64,000 nucleotides of DNA, taken from the NCBI GenBank assembly GCA_964537925.1, contig CAZICV010000001.1, positions 496,001-560,000 on the forward strand, written 5' to 3'. Positions within the stretch are counted from its first letter, which is position 1. Each line of letters opens with the position of its first letter. The DNA comes from SLDF01 sp964537925 (GTDB lineage: Bacteria > Bacteroidota > Bacteroidia > Chitinophagales > Saprospiraceae). The position numbers and the translations under genes are program-made. The notes below the pieces were generated by a model. That model saw only the letters and a list, made by a program, of their open reading frames with translations. It made no database searches and was not told where the DNA came from. This document shows positions 44,300-52,042 of the stretch, piece after piece.

Positions 44300-45544
44300 T
44301 CACTCCGGTAGCCGGATCGCCATCACATATTTCCGATCACAAGCATAGAGCAGACCCCGCTCAGGATCAACAGCCACTGTGCCGCTGAATATAGGATTAG
44401 AAACTCGACTAGGAGACCTTTCAGACCACATCACTTCTCCATTAGAAGCTCGCACTGCATATAGACTCCCTCCTGTTGTATAGTACACGATCCCATCATG
44501 ATAGGTCATAGGATAGGCGCCCGTACCGGCATTCCCGATCTCCCATCTCTGTACTCCGGTAATCGGATCCACCGCTGTCAGGAACTCCCCGTCGCTTTTG
44601 AATATGACCAGGTCCTCCGCTGTTGCGTATACAATATTAGAGTTACCAAAAGAACGCGACGGGCTTATGTATCTCTTGTACCACAGTATTTCGCCGCCAT
44701 TGAGCAGGTCGAAGCAGTAGATCGTATTGCTCCCCTGGAAGTATGCCTTATCCGCATGTATGAAGACCTGCCGCACACTCGATTGACCCCGTGGCTCGAT
44801 ATCATCGTACCTCCACTCTACCCGGCGCTGAGTCATATTCCAGGCCACTACATCCACCGTTGGCTTCGGGATTTGGAAGTTATACATCCTGTGCTGGAAG
44901 ATCAGCATACTGTCTCCCGTTTTCGGATTTACCCACAGGTTGTAGCTCTGTACATTGGGCCTCGCTCCACCTACCTCACTCTTCGTCACTGTGTACAGCG
45001 TATCCCAGGTACTGAAGTCCGTGATATGCGACCGTAGCAGCTTGGCTACTGTGTCATTTTCATTCGTCCAGCTATAGTAGTAATGATCGCCTAGTATATG
45101 TCCGAAAGGATTGCCAGCATAGATAGGTTCTATATGCATCTTGGCTGTAGAGCCACTAACTCCCCGAACCAGTGCCATTTGCCCTCTGTTTTGGACACTG
45201 ATATGGTCTGTACCCGCATGATAGCCCATCGAGGAGTAATGATCCACTGACAGCTCCTGCCATCTCCACTTTACAGCCCCTTCGTTGTCCACATCGTGCA
45301 GTTGCAGGAAGGCATTGCCCGCAGGAGCAAAATTGCCCAGTAGCCCCGTGCTGATCAGCTTCAGGTCCGGCAGTACAAAGCTCGTATCCGGGTTCACCAG
45401 CTTCTTCCATACAATGTCTAGCTTGGTCACCGGTCCGATTGTATCACAGGAGGCTGGGTTGACCTCACAGGGGTCTATCGGAGGAGGCTTGTGGCAGCCC
45501 AAAGCTCCAAGTAGAATAAAAGAAATATAAAACAACTTGATCAT
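44300..45544 (-). CDS. PQQ-type beta-propeller lipoprotein
   Basis: A 414-residue protein starting at MIKLFYISFILLGALGCHKP. The lipobox LGALGC predicts a lipid-anchored product. Repeated blocks with W-x-D/E-x-G tails (GAVKWRWQELS, RVEWRYDDIEP, GEILWYKRYISP, GVQRWEIGNAG, GEVMWSERSPS) are the PQQ-like repeat of eight-bladed propellers of the BamB type. No alcohol-dehydrogenase residues are seen, so PQQ binding is doubtful. It lies between the lipase-like gene, with a 16-bp hairpin in the 59-base gap, and the small gene at 43729. Confidence 0.8.
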   Translation of the reverse strand: MIKLFYISFILLGALGCHKPPPIDPCEVNPASCDTIGPVTKLDIVWKKLVNPDTSFVLPDLKLISTGLLGNFAPAGNAFLQLHDVDNEGAVKWRWQELSVDHYSSMGYHAGTDHISVQNRGQMALVRGVSGSTAKMHIEPIYAGNPFGHILGDHYYYSWTNENDTVAKLLRSHITDFSTWDTLYTVTKSEVGGARPNVQSYNLWVNPKTGDSMLIFQHRMYNFQIPKPTVDVVAWNMTQRRVEWRYDDIEPRGQSSVRQVFIHADKAYFQGSNTIYCFDLLNGGEILWYKRYISPSRSFGNSNIVYATAEDLVIFKSDGEFLTAVDPITGVQRWEIGNAGTGAYPMTYHDGIVYYTTGGSLYAVRASNGEVMWSERSPSRVSNPIFSGTVAVDPERGLLYACDRKYVMAIRLPE

Positions 45545-45559
45545 ATATTTAGAATTATA

Positions 45560-45593
45560 GAGCATTAGAGATCCACATGGATCTCTAATGCTC
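45560..45593. other. 16-bp perfect hairpin between lipase-like and PQQ-like genes
   Basis: GAGCATTAGAGATCCA pairs perfectly with its reverse complement across a CA loop. It lies 10 bases after the stop of the upstream gene and 15 bases before the next start codon on the minus strand. It has no long T-run, so it may be an intercistronic RNA stabiliser or a partial terminator. Confidence 0.5.
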
Positions 45594-45603
45594 ATTTGAC
45601 ATA

Positions 45604-47229
45604 TTATTCGGACTTTTCCTTGGTCCGGAAAAATTCGCCTACACCACCTTCGAATATTTTATTCAGTGCATCCTTTGTATTCCCATCATTACGCATGCCC
45701 ATATGCGTAGACCCCTCCATCTTCTGAGGCTCCCAGGTATGCTGCGGTATATTCATCGCGCTCTCTGCCAGTACTACACCGTCGGAGTCCTTGTGTCGCC
45801 ATACATAGCGCATAGTCGTTTTCGACTTCTCCTGGCACCGGGCAAATCCCGGAGGGCCTAGCTGCGCCTCCACATCCGCACAGGTCATTCCTTCGGGTCG
45901 GTCTATCCTTACCACACCGAAGCTGAACAGTTTGCACTCGCAGGTATACGTCGTATCCTCTTCCGTCTCGCTCACCAGCGCTCCTATGAAGATCCGGTAC
46001 AGCCGGTCAAAGCCGTCTACAAATCCCACTCCCCGACGCCACGCGTTGCGCCGGTCCTCCGCCAGGTCCATCGCTCCTCCATGCAATTTTACCATCGTCA
46101 TGCTTTGACCCGTCAGCAAGGCATTCAGCATTTCCGCTTCATATTTTCTTCTTGCCGCCTCATTCTCATCCACCTTTGCCTGGTAGTCAGCCCTCACTCC
46201 TCCCGAGATCAGCGTCCAGGCATGTTCATTGTCTTCCGACTTGAAGTAAGGCTCGGGATTCACGGAGCGCAGAAAGTAGTTAATCGTCGCCCAGGAGATC
46301 GGCACCGGCAGCACAGGGATCGTCCTGATCTGACCGTCGTCTTCGTACTCCACGTTGTACTTGTACGTCAGGGTATCCCGCACCCCATAGAAAGCAACCA
46401 GGTCACTCGGACTCTCATACCTGCTCAGTGTATCCGCCACCATCAGCGCATTCACACGATATTGGTTCGTGATCCCCGGCAGCGACTTATTGATCAGGTA
46501 CTTACCTACATGTACCGACAGCATATCCAGCAGCAGCCCTTGTATCTGCGATACTTGTACCTTTTCGGCCAGCCACCGTACCAGCCAGTTGCCGCTATGT
46601 GTTAGCTCTTTCACGGGTCCCGCTGTCATGTCCGACCCCATCAGGTGCAGGAAACTCGATACAAGCCGCTGGTTGTTCACGATCTGCGCTCCCTGGTTTG
46701 GTGTGCCGAAGGTCACGATCCCGCCGAACATCCGGTCATGACCATTGCCCGGTCTCGTATAGTAGTAGTCGGTATACCGGCTCACGATACCGCCCTGGCT
46801 ATGCGCGATCACAAAGCTTTTTGTCCGGTCGTACGAGGGTGGCAGATGGATGGATAGATCCAGTTTCTGCCGGAATTTCCACGATGCTGCCGCTATATCC
46901 GATTGTGATTCATAGTAGTCCGGAGCCCGGCCGTATACCTCCCGTGGCTTGAAATCCCCAGCTACACTGTCTTCACAGGCCGTAGCCGCCTTGTCCCAGC
47001 TAGACCCGTTACCGTTCAGACCATGTACCCAGTACAGCATCCGGTAGTCATCCGGCGCTGCCTGTACAGATATACGTACACTATCCAGTACAGGAGGTCC
47101 ATAGTCCGGCCCCTTTACCCCGGGCAGCACGATCTCCAGTGTATCCGTCACACAGGGTGTAGTCACTTGTCCTGTAGCCGTATATATCACGGCCACGAGG
47201 CAGATTATGATATATTTTATGAGTTTCAT
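45604..47229 (-). CDS. Secreted alpha/beta-hydrolase (lipase-like)
   Basis: A 541-residue protein starting at MKLIKYIIICLVAVIYTATG, with signal peptide to about residue 20. The hydrolase core has YWVHGLNGNGSSWD (oxyanion loop) and SFVIAHSQGGIVSRYTDYY, where the A-H-S-Q-G nucleophile elbow (Ser near 143) replaces G-x-S-x-G. GGIVTFGTPNQGAQIV follows, as in PGAP1/lipase proteins. The C-terminal third (from about 420) is of unknown fold and has several cysteines (YTCECKLFSFG). It probably hydrolyses an ester or acyl substrate in the periplasm or outside. Upstream neighbour is a T9SS protein. Confidence 0.78.
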   Translation of the reverse strand: MKLIKYIIICLVAVIYTATGQVTTPCVTDTLEIVLPGVKGPDYGPPVLDSVRISVQAAPDDYRMLYWVHGLNGNGSSWDKAATACEDSVAGDFKPREVYGRAPDYYESQSDIAAASWKFRQKLDLSIHLPPSYDRTKSFVIAHSQGGIVSRYTDYYYTRPGNGHDRMFGGIVTFGTPNQGAQIVNNQRLVSSFLHLMGSDMTAGPVKELTHSGNWLVRWLAEKVQVSQIQGLLLDMLSVHVGKYLINKSLPGITNQYRVNALMVADTLSRYESPSDLVAFYGVRDTLTYKYNVEYEDDGQIRTIPVLPVPISWATINYFLRSVNPEPYFKSEDNEHAWTLISGGVRADYQAKVDENEAARRKYEAEMLNALLTGQSMTMVKLHGGAMDLAEDRRNAWRRGVGFVDGFDRLYRIFIGALVSETEEDTTYTCECKLFSFGVVRIDRPEGMTCADVEAQLGPPGFARCQEKSKTTMRYVWRHKDSDGVVLAESAMNIPQHTWEPQKMEGSTHMGMRNDGNTKDALNKIFEGGVGEFFRTKEKSE

Positions 47230-47267
47230 CTCTGTTTGCTTATTGAAGTTAAGGAAAAAATAGCGAT

Positions 47268-48335
47268 TCACCGGCGGATCACCTTCTCGATCCAGTATTG
47301 GCCACCGGCCTGCGCACGCACCAGGTACACACCCGGAGCCAGGCCACTTAGGTCTGCCTCCCACACCGTACCGCCCGCCTGGCGGCGCTCCTGCACTACC
47401 GCACCGTCCAGCGCATAGATCGTCACTTTGACTTCAGCGCCCGTATCCGGCAGTTGTATACGCAGCAGATCTTCCACCGGATTAGGGGATAGGACCAGTT
47501 TACCGGGAGCGGCGTATGTCACCGGATCGGCCTGCGTGTTCCGTAGGCCCGTGCCCCATATACCGTACTCCGAGTAGCGTTCCGTCTCCACACTGAATAC
47601 ACAATCTCCGGATGGAGCGGTTTTACGCTCCACGGTGAGGCGGTACAGCGGCATACGGGGAGCACTTGTATCCGGATCATACTGCAGTGCCTGTCGGCTG
47701 ATCCATTGACTGAGACTGTCATAAGTGTTTAGGAATACAATACCCTCTGACTTGTCCATGATGATCTCACGCTGTCCGGCTATTATACGTACACTCCCGT
47801 TGGGCAGTGTATCAGGCGCTGGTCCGGCTGCACCCAGACCCGTTGTATCCAGCGGCACTGCCGGGTAGTCTCCCAGTGGTACGGTGAACAGTACGGCTCC
47901 GACATCACTGTACAGGCGAAATGTATCCCTGTACAGCACCGAGTAGCTGTGCGGCAGCGTCTGCGGGTTGAACTGGCTCGCCGGGTCTACCACCTGCCGG
48001 ACCGTGATCCGGTTGTTATTGCTATCTTCTGCGTACAGGTAGCGCTCATCGCTGTATACCGGCTCCATATATGCCTTGTCCACGTCATCGTAGTCCATGA
48101 TGCTGGCACCACTCGGGAGGGCGTGTTGTACTTCACGTTGCACCCGGTAGATCTCCAGCGGTACAGCGCCGGATGGTACACCCGTGAGGTTCAGCATACT
48201 GGCAGCCTGCAGACCGCCGCCGGACTGCGCGGCCAGGTTGGCGCTCTGCAGCAGCAGGCCGCAGAGCAGCAGCACCGGCCACCGTTTCAGCGCACCGTCA
48301 GCCCGGTTCACTTGATTGTTTACTCGTTTCTTCAT
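47268..48335 (-). CDS. Secreted protein with T9SS type-A sorting domain
   Basis: A 355-residue protein starting at MKKRVNNQVNRADGALKRWP, with signal peptide ending near QSANLAAQ. Residues about 40-270 are not a known family; the region has NGSVRIIAGQREIIMDKSEG and SLSQWISRQALQYDPD. The last 75 residues (LVLSPNPVEDLLRIQL through LSGLAPGVYLVRAQ) are a T9SS sorting domain. Export across the outer membrane is therefore expected. A leader hairpin that reads as a terminator on the other strand lies about 45 bases upstream. The gene probably shares its transcript with the lipase-like gene downstream (38-base gap). Confidence 0.8.
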   Translation of the reverse strand: MKKRVNNQVNRADGALKRWPVLLLCGLLLQSANLAAQSGGGLQAASMLNLTGVPSGAVPLEIYRVQREVQHALPSGASIMDYDDVDKAYMEPVYSDERYLYAEDSNNNRITVRQVVDPASQFNPQTLPHSYSVLYRDTFRLYSDVGAVLFTVPLGDYPAVPLDTTGLGAAGPAPDTLPNGSVRIIAGQREIIMDKSEGIVFLNTYDSLSQWISRQALQYDPDTSAPRMPLYRLTVERKTAPSGDCVFSVETERYSEYGIWGTGLRNTQADPVTYAAPGKLVLSPNPVEDLLRIQLPDTGAEVKVTIYALDGAVVQERRQAGGTVWEADLSGLAPGVYLVRAQAGGQYWIEKVIRR

Positions 48336-48378
48336 AACTTTGAAACAGTTTAATTGGTGAAAAATAGAATTAGACTCC

Positions 48379-48416
48379 GCCGTCGGTACACTGCTATGTA
48401 TCGACGGCTTTTTTTT
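48379..48416 (+). terminator. Terminator-like hairpin on the plus strand without an obvious upstream gene
   Basis: GCCGTCG (48379-48385) and CGACGGC (48402-48408) with additional GTAC/GTAT pairing are followed by eight T residues on the plus strand. No plus-strand gene lies upstream for about 5 kb. It may end an antisense or small RNA opposite the T9SS gene, or act as a leader hairpin of that gene on the minus strand. Confidence 0.6.
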
Positions 48417-48437
48417 ACCCACTACGCGATTCTAAGG

Positions 48438-48508
48438 CAAATCTGCACTGTCTTTTCATGCAGTTTGTTGCGAATATCAATTCAAACACATATTTATTAC
48501 TTACATAT
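48438..48508. repeat. Upstream module shared with the 51559 gene (copy 1)
   Basis: An AT-rich segment with CAAATCTGC, TTTGTTGCGAATAT and ACATATTTATT in this order. The same words in the same order recur at 51644-51715 upstream of the lipoprotein gene that starts at 51559. Both copies face minus-strand genes for secreted proteins, so they may be related promoter regions. Confidence 0.55.
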
Positions 48509-48780
48509 CCGTAATTTTTACCCCATTCGGATAACATATATCCCCGCCTAGCGCTTCATCATTGAGGCTCCTTTTAAAAAATACCCCTGCTCTACATTGT
48601 CCCGCAGAGAGATACCGGTCGCCCGGCACACTCCGCGGGAATCAAAACTGTATACGTCGCTACGATCAGGAATAGAAAACAAACTTATACTATCATATGT
48701 ATGATCTATCATGAAGGATCAACTGCAGATCATCAAAACAATAAGCGATACAAATCTACATATCACACAAATAGTATCAG

Positions 48781-48838
48781 GTGACATATTTTGGCAAAAA
48801 AGTGACAATTTTTGGCAAAAAAGTGCCAGATTTGGCAC
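48781..48838. promoter_or_regulatory. Three-copy 21-bp operator-like array upstream of the XRE gene
   Basis: Units start at 48781, 48802 and 48823, an exact 21-bp period (two helical turns). Units 1 and 2 read GTGACA-N5-TGGCAA followed by an A-run; unit 3 is a perfect palindrome, GTGCCA-GATT-TGGCAC. The array ends 60 bases before the XRE start codon, well placed for autoregulation. Related half-sites occur upstream of hsp20 at 4141-4186. Confidence 0.65.
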
Positions 48839-48897
48839 TTTCGGCCTTTTTGAGCTCGTTGCCGCATTTTCTTATTTGTACTATATTGCACGGTCCA

Positions 48898-49353
48898 ATG
48901 CCTGATACACATATGCTCCACGATACCATCAAGCGCATACGAGAAGTGCACAATCTCACCCAGGAAGAGGTCGCCGAGCGGCTCAGTCTTGCACTGAGGA
49001 CCTACAAAAGGCTGGAGACCGGCGAGACACGTATGGACTGGGATCGCATGCGTGCGATCGCCGAGGTCTATGAGATGAGTCCCGAAGACCTGATTGCTTT
49101 CGGTGACAAACCTGTCATAGAGACATTCAATGTCGAAGGACACGACGAAAGCACAAATGGAAAGGTATTTACTTATAATAATTACTATGGAGCCGAAAAA
49201 GAACTCTACGAGCAGTTGATCGCCCAGCTACGCTCGGAGAACGAGCTGCTGCGAGGCGAGCTGCAGCGGATCCGGGAGGATATGACCCTCCTGCGGGAAG
49301 ACATGACCTTCCTGCGCGAGGAGCTGGTCCGTGCGCGCAAGGGGGAGAGTTGA
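48898..49353 (+). CDS. XRE-family regulator with C-terminal coiled coil
   Basis: A 151-residue protein starting at MPDTHMLHDTIKRIRE; upstream in-frame codons fall within the operator array and are not used. Residues about 9-65 form the HTH_3 domain (HNLTQEEVAERLSLALRTYK, RLETGETRMDWDRMRAIAEV). A linker leads to a heptad-rich coiled coil (about 100-148, LIAQLRSENELLRGELQRI, then LREDMTLLREDMTFLREEL). The coiled coil should give a dimer or higher oligomer, consistent with binding tandem 21-bp sites. Targets likely include its own promoter; hsp20 control is inference. Confidence 0.85.
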   Translation: MPDTHMLHDTIKRIREVHNLTQEEVAERLSLALRTYKRLETGETRMDWDRMRAIAEVYEMSPEDLIAFGDKPVIETFNVEGHDESTNGKVFTYNNYYGAEKELYEQLIAQLRSENELLRGELQRIREDMTLLREDMTFLREELVRARKGES

Positions 49354-49374
49354 TCTTCTGCTGGCCCACGGTCT

Positions 49375-49941
49375 TTACCAGTTCAGGGTCAGACCTGCAC
49401 CATTCGGTGTGAGGCCCAGTCGCAGACCGACCCCTCGGTCCTCTGTACCCGGTGGCTCTCCGTCGGTCTTCCGGCCGTTGTACACCCTGACCGACCGGTG
49501 AAGTAGCTTCTCCGACACCACCAGCATGGATATACCGGCCGATAGCCCCACCAGGCTCCCGATCAGGCAGTTGCGGATGATCTCCGGCGATACAGTGCCC
49601 AGGTTTAGCTGCAGCTGTCCCGGCACGGATGGCATTACCGGCCGGTTCCTGTTAGCTGCCAGGCCTCCGCTGAGCATCAGACCGGTCACACCGCCAAAGG
49701 TCAGGATACGCCCCATCACCTTCATGGTACGGCTGTTGTGAAATATGGCCGCAGATGGCTCATAGCTGTTCAGTACTGGTTGTAGCAGTAAGTCATTCTT
49801 CCCCGCATACTGAAACGTATCCTGTACACTCTGGCGAAACTCTCTGCGGCCAGGACCTTTTCTGACTTCCAGCATGTCCTGTGCCGGGGCTCGTATACTC
49901 ATCACTGCCAGGCAGCACAGTACACCGATTGTCTTTTTCAT
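49375..49941 (-). CDS. Hypothetical exported protein sharing the leader of the lipoprotein pair
   Basis: A 188-residue protein starting at MKKTIGVLCCLAVMSIRAP. The signal peptide is nearly identical to those of the two lipoproteins that follow at 49994 and 50807, yet it ends in APAQ without a lipobox Cys, and the mature part is unrelated to theirs. The mature protein has a charged segment (RKGPGRREFRQSVQDT), two hydrophobic helices (about 72-90 and 118-140) and a Gly-rich tail (GVGLRLGLTPNGAGLTLNW). No family recognised. It converges with the XRE gene. Confidence 0.65.
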   Translation of the reverse strand: MKKTIGVLCCLAVMSIRAPAQDMLEVRKGPGRREFRQSVQDTFQYAGKNDLLLQPVLNSYEPSAAIFHNSRTMKVMGRILTFGGVTGLMLSGGLAANRNRPVMPSVPGQLQLNLGTVSPEIIRNCLIGSLVGLSAGISMLVVSEKLLHRSVRVYNGRKTDGEPPGTEDRGVGLRLGLTPNGAGLTLNW

Positions 49942-49993
49942 GGAGCTTTGTTTTGACTTGGATTGTGCATTCTTTGATACCACATGTGCATAT

Positions 49994-50752
49994 TCACCAC
50001 CTTGCCACAGAAGATGTAGCATCCTTCCGCTTTCTGGCCCCAAAACGCTCGGGATTGATACTAAATCCGCATGCCACAGTCGGCGTAAATGACAACTGTC
50101 CCGGCATCGGGTAGATAAATGCATATTGCACATGAAAACTCAATACCCCTGAACCGACCCGGAATCCGAATGTCGGCTCTCCGATGACGAATACCCTTCG
50201 GTCCTGTATATAGGCAATGTCTTCCAGCAAATGAGTGGGCAGCCCCTGTACAGACACCTCGGTACCTATATAGCGCATCCGGCTCATACGAAAGCCTGCA
50301 AATAGCTGGGCGTACCGCGGTCCCAGGATGATACAGGGCTGCAGGTAGTACCGGTCAAATCGTGTCGCAGTCTCCCTCGGGCCACCAGTCGACCGGTAGT
50401 ATATGTCTCCACGACCATAGCCGCCGTATATTCCCAGTTGCAACCATTTGTCTACAGGGTAATACCCGCCAGCTCCTGCTTCCAGCAGCCAGCCATCTCC
50501 CCGGGTCCTCTCGTCGTGCCCCATATAGTAGGCGGCCTGCGCGGTGAGTCCGATATAGCGCCAGGGGCTATAGGCTGCCTGGATCTCTGCGATCACATCC
50601 ACCTCTGCTCCTGCTCCATAAGTGGCTCGTGCATCGTGGTCTCCTTTGTCCCTCAGATTGGGGACTGACGGTTGATTGGGCGCATAGTAGATCCGCTGGC
50701 ATGATGTACTCAGTATAGCTATACAGCACAATACACCGATTGTCTTTTTCAT
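49994..50752 (-). CDS. Predicted outer-membrane beta-barrel lipoprotein, copy 1
   Basis: A 252-residue protein starting at MKKTIGVLCCIAILSTSCQR. The lipobox LSTSC marks Cys18 as the lipid anchor. The mature chain has alternating aromatic/hydrophobic strands (YSPWRYIGLTAQAAYYMG, WLQLGIYGGYGRGDIYY) and a Pro-rich start (YYAPNQPSVPNL), suggesting a small beta-barrel of the outer-membrane type. It is a tandem paralogue of the next gene, sharing YYAPN, YSPW and GIYGGYG motifs over its whole length. Function unknown. Confidence 0.75.
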   Translation of the reverse strand: MKKTIGVLCCIAILSTSCQRIYYAPNQPSVPNLRDKGDHDARATYGAGAEVDVIAEIQAAYSPWRYIGLTAQAAYYMGHDERTRGDGWLLEAGAGGYYPVDKWLQLGIYGGYGRGDIYYRSTGGPRETATRFDRYYLQPCIILGPRYAQLFAGFRMSRMRYIGTEVSVQGLPTHLLEDIAYIQDRRVFVIGEPTFGFRVGSGVLSFHVQYAFIYPMPGQLSFTPTVACGFSINPERFGARKRKDATSSVARW

Positions 50753-50806
50753 AGAGTTTTGTTTTGACTTTGGATGGTATATTCACTGACCTGGCACATT
50801 GTATGC

Positions 50807-51559
50807 TCACCATTTTGACGTTATGTTGTCAGGCTTCGTCTTTTTTGACCTGAACAGGTCTTGGTTTACACTCAGACCCACTGCTACCGTCTCCGCAGAG
50901 ATTATACGCCCTTCCACTCGCATCGTCGGCTGCACATCTGTGTACTGGAAGTGGACATAGACTGCCCTTTTGCCGATTCGGATGCCGATAGTTGGCTCGA
51001 TCAGTGCAAAAGGTGTTCTTTCCCGGATGAAGTTCACTTCTTCCAGGTTCTCCTTATAAAGCCCGGACGGGATCTCCGGCTCCCTGTATTTCATCCAGGC
51101 ATACCTGACTCCACCGTACAGGTACACAAACTTGTAGCCTACTTGAAGACAAGGCAGCACATAGGAGCGTTCGAAACGCAAGACCAGGTCGCTGTCCGGA
51201 CGATCGAATCTATACTCGATCTTCCCGCCTCCGTAGCCGCCATACAAGCCCAGGTGCAGCCACGACGCTACAGGATAGTAGAGTCCGCCGCCGCCTTCCA
51301 CCAGGAATGCCGCGGCTGTTTGGCCGCTGACGTAGAGCGCTGAGTTGAATGTAAGCGCCACATATTTCCACGGACTGTATGCCACATGCAGATCGCAGGT
51401 ATTGATTTTGTTCTCCGCTCCTCCACTGGTTGCTCGGATCTCATAGTCATTCCGTTCCTTGAGATATGGGATCGAAGGGTGATTGGGCGCGTAGTAGATC
51501 CGTCGGCATGATATACTCAGCATAGCTATACAGCACAGTATACCAGTTGTCTTTTTCAT
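50807..51559 (-). CDS. Predicted outer-membrane beta-barrel lipoprotein, copy 2
   Basis: A 250-residue paralogue of the gene at 49994: MKKTTGILCCIAMLSISCRR, then IYYAPNHPSIPYL, YSPWKYVALTF, GGGLYYPVASWLHLGLYGG and a C-terminal VGLSVNQDLF. The lipobox is LSISC. Divergence between the pair is large but the frame of conserved aromatic residues is kept, indicating an old duplication. Its upstream region shares an AT-rich module with the T9SS gene at 48335, and its leader resembles those of the other MKKT genes. Confidence 0.75.
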   Translation of the reverse strand: MKKTTGILCCIAMLSISCRRIYYAPNHPSIPYLKERNDYEIRATSGGAENKINTCDLHVAYSPWKYVALTFNSALYVSGQTAAAFLVEGGGGLYYPVASWLHLGLYGGYGGGKIEYRFDRPDSDLVLRFERSYVLPCLQVGYKFVYLYGGVRYAWMKYREPEIPSGLYKENLEEVNFIRERTPFALIEPTIGIRIGKRAVYVHFQYTDVQPTMRVEGRIISAETVAVGLSVNQDLFRSKKTKPDNITSKW

Positions 51560-52042
51560 AGTGGTTTGCGTTTCGGGAGATTAAACCGATCAAAAAAAGC
51601 CACGTCACCACTGTCACAGCAGGACGAGATGGGTTTTGTCCATCAAATCTGCGGTTGTATTCAACACGGTTTGTTGCAAATATTGCAAATAATACATATT
51701 TATTTCTTATATATTACTACAAAACATCCCGATCGGGACTATATAGAAGCTGCAGCTATTTTCATTGCTCTCACTTTCGTCTGTCAGCAGTCAGGATTGG
51801 ACGCTAAGAGTCCTGTAGTATCAGGTATATTTTCACCTTACCTGGTTATACGGCTAAGGCTACTCTTGACGATGGTTTATTACAGGGCTCCCCTATGTTC
51901 CAGTGTATGGCATTCCCGGGGTTAGTCCGGGGACAGTGTATGGACCAGGTCGTCGGGTCAAGATAAAACGTTACACATTGTAGCACATCGCACATATCGG
52001 GCATCCTATTCGGATATGCGGGAAGCTCCCTAGTACCACTGG
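51560..52042. other. Non-coding spacer between lipoprotein and IS481-like genes
   Basis: About 480 bases without a convincing gene. It contains copy 2 of the upstream module (51644-51715), a duplicated 10-mer CAGTGTATGG (51901-51910 and 51934-51943), and TAAAACGTTA (51964-51973). The last reads inward like TAAAACCGTTA on the far side of the IS481-like gene and is a weak inverted-repeat candidate. Confidence 0.45.

Noticed and set aside
47949..48353. Antisense open frame opposite the T9SS gene that could explain the orphan terminator
   Set aside because: No protein-like features; the terminator, if used, more likely ends a non-coding transcript.
48781..48840. Sigma-54 (-24/-12) promoter
   Set aside because: TGGCAC occurs, but the GG-to-GC spacing is one base short and TTGC is replaced; the 21-bp palindromic repeat explains the signal better.
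48781..48897. In-frame extension of the XRE gene into the tandem repeats
   Set aside because: The encoded residues merely reflect the repeated operator units; the HTH begins normally after the ATG at 48898.
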